Assembly (NCBI GenBank): GCA_002347755.1 | Contig: DDXT01000063.1 | Coordinates: forward strand, 7,388-29,264 | Direction of reading: 5' to 3' | Length of the DNA stretch: 21,877 nucleotides | From: Caryophanales bacterium UBA2253 | Lineage (GTDB): Bacteria; Bacillota_I; Bacilli_A; ML615J-28; CAG-698 | Shown: piece by piece, positions 16,975-21,877 of the stretch | Position numbering within the stretch: position 1 is the first letter of the stretch | Layout of the letters: each line of letters opens with the position of its first letter | Translations under genes and position numbers: made by a program | Notes under the pieces: model-generated | The model's input: only the letters and a program-made list of their open reading frames with translations | What the model was told of the DNA's origin: nothing | The model's database searches: none

Positions 16975-17943
16975 CTATTTCAGTCCTGAATGCGCCATGG
17001 TCTCTAACATCTTCGATTGGTTGATGATGAAAACCGTGATGGGCACGATCAGCATGATGACGGTAACGGCGGCCGCCGTTCCGGTTCGGGCCACGCCTCC
17101 CGCCACAATCTGACTAAGGGCATAGGTCAGCGGTTTAAGGTTTTCGGTAAATAGATAGGCTCCTCCGTCCGTCCCCCACAAAGATTGGAACAGCAGGATG
17201 ATCAGCGTCAGCCAGGCTGGTTTTACCAGCGGCATGACGATCATGAAAAAGATCTGATATTCGTTGGCGCCGTCGATCTTGGCGGCTTCCAACAGTTCGT
17301 CGGGGATGGTATTCATGAATTGACGCATCAAAAATATTCCCAAAGTAAATCCGAAAGCCGGAATGATGATTGCCAATTGCGAGTCGATCAAACCCAGCCA
17401 GCTGATGATCATGTAAGAGGGAATAGCCGTGACTGCCGCGCTGAACATCAGCGAATAAACGATCAGCTGATTGATCAGATGGCGGCCGGGAAATTTGTGC
17501 TTCGAAAGCGGGTAAGCGCACAGCGAAGACAAAAGCACATGGCCGGCGGTCCCAAACACCGTAATGGTCAGAGTATTGACGAAATACCGCGAAATCGGTA
17601 TTTGGGTATTGCCGATCAGATTGAACAGATCCACGAAGTTCCGAAAAGTGATGTTGCGCGGAAACAGGCGGGGCGGAAAGACGAAGATCTCGTCCAGTCC
17701 TTTCAGCGAGTTACAAACCGTATAGATCAGCGGATAAGCGCTGAACATCCCGAAAGCGATCAGAATGATGGCCACGAAAATGTCTCCGCCCAGAGAACGG
17801 CTCAGCCGAACCCGGCGGTATTTTTTAAATCTGGTCTTTTCTTTGTACCATTGCAATTCCTGAACTTTCAGGTCCTGGACCATTTTTTCCTGTTCTTCGG
17901 AGGAAAGGTTCGCCGGTCTTTTCAATTCTTTCTTTTTTATCAT
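16975..17943 (-). CDS. Carbohydrate ABC transporter permease A2 (MalG type)
   Basis: This 322-residue permease has about six membrane segments beginning near residue 55. The ATPase-docking EAA loop is LLEAAKIDGANEYQIF (217-232), ending in VMPLV, a close match to the MalG-type consensus. A charged N-terminal region of about 50 residues precedes the first segment. The C-terminus, ending MLETMAHSGLK, resembles the typical end of this permease class. ATG at 17943 overlaps the stop of permease A1 as ATGA. It pairs with A1 to form the channel for the large solute-binding protein encoded first in the operon. Confidence 0.95.
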   Translation of the reverse strand: MIKKKELKRPANLSSEEQEKMVQDLKVQELQWYKEKTRFKKYRRVRLSRSLGGDIFVAIILIAFGMFSAYPLIYTVCNSLKGLDEIFVFPPRLFPRNITFRNFVDLFNLIGNTQIPISRYFVNTLTITVFGTAGHVLLSSLCAYPLSKHKFPGRHLINQLIVYSLMFSAAVTAIPSYMIISWLGLIDSQLAIIIPAFGFTLGIFLMRQFMNTIPDELLEAAKIDGANEYQIFFMIVMPLVKPAWLTLIILLFQSLWGTDGGAYLFTENLKPLTYALSQIVAGGVARTGTAAAVTVIMLIVPITVFIINQSKMLETMAHSGLK

Positions 17944-18890
17944 GAACCGACCCTCCTGATGATTTTTTGGACGATCAGGTTGGACCCGAGCATGATGAAG
18001 AACAAAACGGTCGCAATCGCGGAAGCATATCCCATTTCCAAACGAGTCGAATTGGTTGAACCGAAATCCATCAAATGGGTGACGATGGTATGTCCGGAGT
18101 ATTCAACGGAAGGAAAGCCCAATAAACTGATCGAAACGGTGGCGATCCCCAAAGCGCTGGTGATCTGCATGACCGCGCCGAACATCAATTGCGATTTCAT
18201 TTGGGGCAAGGTAATGAACCAAAGTTCCTGCCAGCGGTTGCGCAATCCGTCGATCGCCGCCGCTTCGTAAAGCGTATGGTCAACGGTCTGCAGCCCGGCG
18301 ATGAAAGCCAAAAACGAGACTCCCAAACTCAGCCACAATTGAACGATGATCAAAATCGGCAAGGCATATTGCGGCGATTCAAGCCACAGGATCGGGGAAT
18401 TGATTATTCCGAGATTGATTAAAGACGCATTGAGGACTCCGTACATGTCTGAGGAAAAAATCAACTGCCAAAGCAAATAGGCGCTGCCGCTGATCGAAGG
18501 CGCGTAAAAAATCAAAGTCATGAACCAGCGGATCTTTCGCGGCAACTCGTTGATGAGCCAGGCAAATACGAACGCTATGACGTAAGAGACCGGTCCGGTA
18601 ATGATCGCCAGGATGAAAGTGTTCTTCAGAGCGATCAGAAAAACCTCATCATTTAAAAACAAGTTGATGTAATTGTCCAGCCCGATGAATTTTGGGGCCT
18701 GAAGCATGTCAAAGGAAGTAAAACTCAAAAAGAAACTCATGATGACGGGAAGAACGGTAAAGGTAAAGAAGATCAGCATGAATGGAGCGATCATCGAATA
18801 AGATACTTTGTTTTTCTTGATCTCTTTCCATAATTCTTTGCGTCTTTCCCGACGGCTCAATTTCTTTTGGACAAGCATTGTTTTCTCCAT
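17940..18890 (-). CDS. Carbohydrate ABC transporter permease A1 (MalF type)
   Basis: This 316-residue sugar permease has a basic N-terminus of about 30 residues and about six membrane segments (near 31-56, 88-113, 122-145, 177-200, 235-258 and 285-308). The EAA loop is LYEAAAIDGLRNRWQELW (208-225), ending in ITLPQM, with the conserved Gly. ATG at 18890 has GAGGAG at 18897-18902, 6 bases upstream, overlapping the end of the solute-binding gene whose stop is 3 bases away. The two are therefore almost certainly co-expressed. Confidence 0.95.
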   Translation of the reverse strand: MEKTMLVQKKLSRRERRKELWKEIKKNKVSYSMIAPFMLIFFTFTVLPVIMSFFLSFTSFDMLQAPKFIGLDNYINLFLNDEVFLIALKNTFILAIITGPVSYVIAFVFAWLINELPRKIRWFMTLIFYAPSISGSAYLLWQLIFSSDMYGVLNASLINLGIINSPILWLESPQYALPILIIVQLWLSLGVSFLAFIAGLQTVDHTLYEAAAIDGLRNRWQELWFITLPQMKSQLMFGAVMQITSALGIATVSISLLGFPSVEYSGHTIVTHLMDFGSTNSTRLEMGYASAIATVLFFIMLGSNLIVQKIIRRVGS

Positions 18891-18893
18891 GGT

Positions 18894-21788
18894 TTACTCC
18901 TCATCCAAACCGAATTCTTCCCGTTTTCGGGCTAATTCGATGTTTATTTTTTCACAATATTCATAAAGACTGTCGCGGGGGTTGACATGATTGTTGATCG
19001 AAGACCGGAAGGCGTTATCAATGTAACGGCCGACGATATAATCGCCGGGATAGGTCGGAACCCCGACGGCTTTGTTTCTCTGAGCATTCAATAATTCAAA
19101 ATCTTTGACGGACCAAGGCAGTTTTTCAAAAGCCTCCAGATTGGCGGTCAGATAACGGGCCGCCGCCCCCAGAATGGCTTCCATTCCCCGGGCATACCCG
19201 GTTTGGGCTTCTTCACCGAGCCACCACTTCAAAAATTCCCAGCTGGCCTGCGGTTCTTGGGTATCCGCCAAAATGACGCTTCCCGAAACGGTGGACGCGG
19301 TAGCATTGTCAATGGCTCCGCCAATTTCATAGCCCGGCAATTCCGCGAATTCCCATTGTCCGCGGATCTCCGGAGCGAAAACCGCCAGCGTGTTGTAAAG
19401 CGAGAATCCGTAAACTCCCATCGGCATTTCTCCGCTTCGGAAACGATTCGGGAAGTTGGCGCTGATCGCAAAGCCGTAATCGCTGAAAAAAGTGGTAAAG
19501 TCGATGAACGCCTCGGTGGCATTCGGTTCGGTCAAAGCCGTCGCTGATCCGTTTTCATTATATAAACTTCCGCCCTTTTGCACGACCATCGAATAAAGGA
19601 GCGTCGTCAAAGCGCCTTTGGTGTTCGGAAGGTAATAATCCAAATATTGTCTTTGTAAATTCGGAAGCGTGTCGATGACTTCGTCCCAAGTTTCCGGAAC
19701 CGCCAATCCCAATTCGTTAACGATGTCGGTGCGGACGAAACTGACCAGGAAATCCTGGGTGTCCGGGAGTCCGTATACGGAATCGCCGAAAACGAACGGA
19801 GTCACGGCGCTTTCATGAAACCAGCCGCTGACTTCCTCAAAATCGGGGAATTGGGCCAGATCCACCAAAGCGTTGCGGATCCCCCAGTTGACCGGAATGT
19901 TTTGGGCAACGCCGATGGCCACATCCGGACCGTTTCCGGACAGCGTCGCCGGCAAAAGCGCGGTCGGAGAAACCAGTTTTAGCCGGACATTGATGTTGTG
20001 CTGCGAAGTGAAAGAATCATCGATGAGCTGTCTGAGCAATTGGGACTGATCCCGGCCGGAGGAGATCCAAACCGTGATGGTCGGGCCATCAACATTCAAA
20101 CTGCTTTCCAAAGAAGTGTTGGCGCCGTAACTGCCAAAAAGCATGACCAACTCATGCCAAAGTTTTTGGAAGAAATTGGTTTCGGCTTTCGGAAGCCGGA
20201 CACCTTCGCCGTGAGCGTAAAGGCAGTCCACCGCCAGCGATTGTTCGGAAATGGTCATGACCCAAGTTCCCAAGGCGGCGATGTTGTCATCGAGCTCCGT
20301 CAGCCCGGTCTGAATGTTTTGCTCGCTCTTTTGGAATTTCTTCAGTTGATACAGCGTTCTTTCGAAACTGGAAATCAAAGTGCTTCGCTCGCCGGCGATA
20401 CCGATGATGCCGTCAACGCAGAATTGCAGTTCCGTGATGCTTCCCGCGATCATGTCATACAAACCGTCGATGCGTTCCTCAAGCAGGTAGTCCTGATATT
20501 CGTTCGGAGTGGCCCCGGCGATCATCACGACTTTGCGATACAGGGTATTCAAAGTGGCGATGGTTTGTTCGGTTCTTCTCACGATGTCGGCGTAGACGCC
20601 GATGGTGGCTTCCAAAGAAATGACATTAATCCCTTCGTTCAGGTAGAACCAATAGGCCCCTTGATCGTTTCCGAGGGTCACATTTTGCCAATCATTGTCA
20701 TATTTGAATTGGATGTTTCTACATTCCTCAAACGGAACTTGACCGTTGACCGAAAGGATCCGGGTGCTGTACATTCCCTGACGGTAGTTTTGCAACACTT
20801 TGAAAGTCAGCTGATAAAGCCCCGAAGCCGGAACTTCGATCTGCCAGCTTACCCAGTCGCCGGCCACTCGCCAGGTCGTTCCGCCGATGGTGTTGTAGCG
20901 GGTAATGAATTTTTCGTAAGGATCGACGCGATAACTGCTCCAATTGGCGACCGGCGCCAGAATCGGAGTCGATTTCTCGAATGAGCTCTCGCCTTGGACT
21001 TTCACGAATCCGGTTTCGGAAATCGTGGCCGATCCGATCTTTGGATAACCGTTTCCCTGATAGAGAGCCTCCATGGCCGGATAACTAATTTCTTCGGCTT
21101 CATGGTATAAATAGATCCGGCCGATGACAAACGGTTCGCGGCTTCCCGCGATGGTAATTTTTCTGGTTCCCGCTTCAAGATAAAACGCATAAGGAACCCC
21201 GCGGTAAAATCCTTCGGTGTCGCGAATCGGAAAAACATTCCATCTTTCTTTTTCAAGTTGCGACGGTTTCAGGTCATGTTCCCCGGAAACGTGGGTCAAA
21301 GAAACGTCATATTCGTCTTCCCAGATCCGCGGAAGGGTAAATGACTGCGCTTCCGAAAAAGGATATTCGTCATCGATTTTCAAGCCGCGGGTAATTTCCG
21401 CGCTGCGGCCTTCGATCGGATAGTATTCAATTTTCAGATTATAAAAACCGGTTTCCGGAACTTCAACCGACCAGCTGACATCTCCCGACTCCGGAACATA
21501 CAAGCCGGTTTTGGCTTCCCGCTCCAGAGCATAAGGAAGATCTTCGGCGGCCGGGTCGGAAAAGGCATAGCCGGATGCCGCTTCGATCATCAGTTCCGAA
21601 TCGGCGGTTTCCGCGAGATGGTCGGCCAGGTAATCGGCGTAGTTTTCTGCCGCAGAGCCGATCTCGTCATAAATCGAACCCGCATAAGGTTTGGCGGTGG
21701 CGGCTTCAACATCAAGGGCATCAATCAAAAGATAACCTGCGATGCCGAGGACCAAAAGCAAAGCCGTCAAAGCTATTTTTTTCTTCAT
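18894..21788 (-). CDS. Giant solute-binding protein fused to two carbohydrate-binding-like domains
   Basis: This 964-residue protein is about twice the usual length for a sugar-binding component. Residues 5-21 are hydrophobic, but there is no lipobox Cys, so it is either an uncleaved membrane anchor or cleaved near residue 30. Two beta-sandwich domains follow (about 64-230 and 258-397); each has the parallel motif SWSVEVPETGFYNL (105-118) or SWQIEVPASGLYQL (314-327), as in CBM6/35-like modules. A helical region (about 400-555) links to a solute-binding fold (about 568-964) beginning PTITVWISSGRD and including NGPDVAIG (619-626) and MPMGVYGFS. I prefer ATG 21788 over GTG 21794; the signal segment fits both. 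The frame stays open to the window edge, so a longer protein is not strictly excluded. It probably captures a polymeric or oligomeric glycan for permeases A1/A2. Confidence 0.85.
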   Translation of the reverse strand: MKKKIALTALLLVLGIAGYLLIDALDVEAATAKPYAGSIYDEIGSAAENYADYLADHLAETADSELMIEAASGYAFSDPAAEDLPYALEREAKTGLYVPESGDVSWSVEVPETGFYNLKIEYYPIEGRSAEITRGLKIDDEYPFSEAQSFTLPRIWEDEYDVSLTHVSGEHDLKPSQLEKERWNVFPIRDTEGFYRGVPYAFYLEAGTRKITIAGSREPFVIGRIYLYHEAEEISYPAMEALYQGNGYPKIGSATISETGFVKVQGESSFEKSTPILAPVANWSSYRVDPYEKFITRYNTIGGTTWRVAGDWVSWQIEVPASGLYQLTFKVLQNYRQGMYSTRILSVNGQVPFEECRNIQFKYDNDWQNVTLGNDQGAYWFYLNEGINVISLEATIGVYADIVRRTEQTIATLNTLYRKVVMIAGATPNEYQDYLLEERIDGLYDMIAGSITELQFCVDGIIGIAGERSTLISSFERTLYQLKKFQKSEQNIQTGLTELDDNIAALGTWVMTISEQSLAVDCLYAHGEGVRLPKAETNFFQKLWHELVMLFGSYGANTSLESSLNVDGPTITVWISSGRDQSQLLRQLIDDSFTSQHNINVRLKLVSPTALLPATLSGNGPDVAIGVAQNIPVNWGIRNALVDLAQFPDFEEVSGWFHESAVTPFVFGDSVYGLPDTQDFLVSFVRTDIVNELGLAVPETWDEVIDTLPNLQRQYLDYYLPNTKGALTTLLYSMVVQKGGSLYNENGSATALTEPNATEAFIDFTTFFSDYGFAISANFPNRFRSGEMPMGVYGFSLYNTLAVFAPEIRGQWEFAELPGYEIGGAIDNATASTVSGSVILADTQEPQASWEFLKWWLGEEAQTGYARGMEAILGAAARYLTANLEAFEKLPWSVKDFELLNAQRNKAVGVPTYPGDYIVGRYIDNAFRSSINNHVNPRDSLYEYCEKINIELARKREEFGLDEE

Positions 21789-21796
21789 GTTCACGT

Positions 21797-21833
21797 ATAA
21801 TAAATATAGATTGTTTACGTCTATAATTATTAT
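21797..21833 (-). promoter_or_regulatory. 37-base AT-rich inverted repeat between ribosome site and start codon
   Basis: Two 14-base arms (21797-21810 and 21820-21833) pair with one mismatch (21804 with 21826) around a 9-base loop. In the transcript the stem lies between AGGAG (21836-21840) and the start codon (21788), so folding it would shorten the effective spacing to about 10 bases for ATG, or 4 for GTG 21794. It could instead, or also, be a DNA operator: the half site GTCTATAA (21819-21826) resembles the GT-N-TA-N-AC core of HutC-type GntR operators at seven of eight positions. Confidence 0.6.
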
Positions 21834-21835
21834 TA

Positions 21836-21840
21836 CTCCT
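21836..21840 (-). promoter_or_regulatory. Shine-Dalgarno site displaced from its start codon
   Basis: AAAGGAG on the minus strand is the only strong ribosome binding site upstream of the large solute-binding gene, but it lies 47 bases before ATG 21788. No ATG, GTG or TTG lies at normal spacing; the codons there are ATA and ATT. The hairpin at 21797-21833 fills the gap. No convincing promoter hexamers are visible between 21841 and the window end. Confidence 0.55.
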
Positions 21841-21877
21841 TTCTGTTCCTTACTGGTTATTTCATCCGGGCTTTCCG

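Noticed and set aside
17185..18270. A 361-codon plus-strand open frame opposite the two A permeases
   Set aside because: The translation is Gln/Asp/Arg-rich with no recognisable fold and crosses the junction of two permeases with intact EAA loops, so it is a shadow.
19998..20984. A 328-codon plus-strand open frame opposite the large solute-binding gene
   Set aside because: No domain or consistent ribosome site was seen; the opposite strand encodes clear CBM-like and binding-protein motifs.
21825..21827. ATT as the start codon of the large solute-binding protein, 8 bases after AGGAG
   Set aside because: ATT starts are very rare, and the resulting 13-residue Ile-rich extension would spoil a good signal sequence beginning at ATG 21788. 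The hairpin explanation is simpler, but N-terminal mapping would settle it.
21857..21877. Possible last codons of an upstream gene ending in TAA at 21857-21859
   Set aside because: Only six codons are visible in that frame, too few to support a gene. The frame of the large solute-binding gene also stays open to the edge, so open frames here mean little.

Overview
The window is one long, tightly packed run of 16 protein-coding genes, all on the minus strand, so transcription reads from high to low coordinates. G+C is about 45% by eye. TGA is used as a stop throughout, so the genetic code is standard. Shine-Dalgarno sites are strong (AGGAGG type), two surface proteins have lipoboxes, and bacterial Ig-like repeats are present. 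There is no sign of an outer-membrane system. Together this suggests a monoderm Bacillota, perhaps a Bacilli or Mollicutes-related lineage that kept the standard code. Nothing here fixes the genus.

Upstream half (about 8.2-21.8 kb): a carbohydrate ABC-import operon with two complete sets of import parts. In transcription order it encodes: a very large solute-binding protein carrying two carbohydrate-binding-like domains; permeases A1 and A2; a secreted beta-propeller/TPR protein with a C-terminal membrane anchor; a Yip1-family membrane protein; a membrane-tethered DUF5696-like ectoprotein; permeases B1 and B2; and a second solute-binding lipoprotein with a Big2 Ig domain. No ATPase gene is present, so the importers must share one encoded elsewhere. 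Neighbouring genes overlap or lie within 15 bases of each other.

Downstream half (1-8.1 kb): after a 78-base gap with a possible promoter comes an Ig-repeat lipoprotein of unknown role. It is followed by a chain of six cytosolic genes: a tandem GNAT acetyltransferase, a GntR/HutC-type regulator, an SGNH esterase-like protein, a small TIM-barrel-like protein, a DUF4127 protein and an FAD-dependent oxidoreductase. These are joined by ATGA or GTGA overlaps, or in the last case by an 11-base overlap.

Working model (inference): the membrane and surface proteins capture, trim and import a glycan. The cytosolic proteins deacylate and oxidise or rearrange the imported sugar under control of the GntR regulator. 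The substrate cannot be read from the sequence. The least described parts are the propeller/TPR, Yip1 and DUF5696-like trio lying between two permease pairs, the DUF4127/TIM-barrel/FAD enzymes, and an AU-rich hairpin lying exactly between the ribosome binding site and start codon of the first gene. I see no RNA genes, insertion sequences, phage genes or CRISPR arrays.
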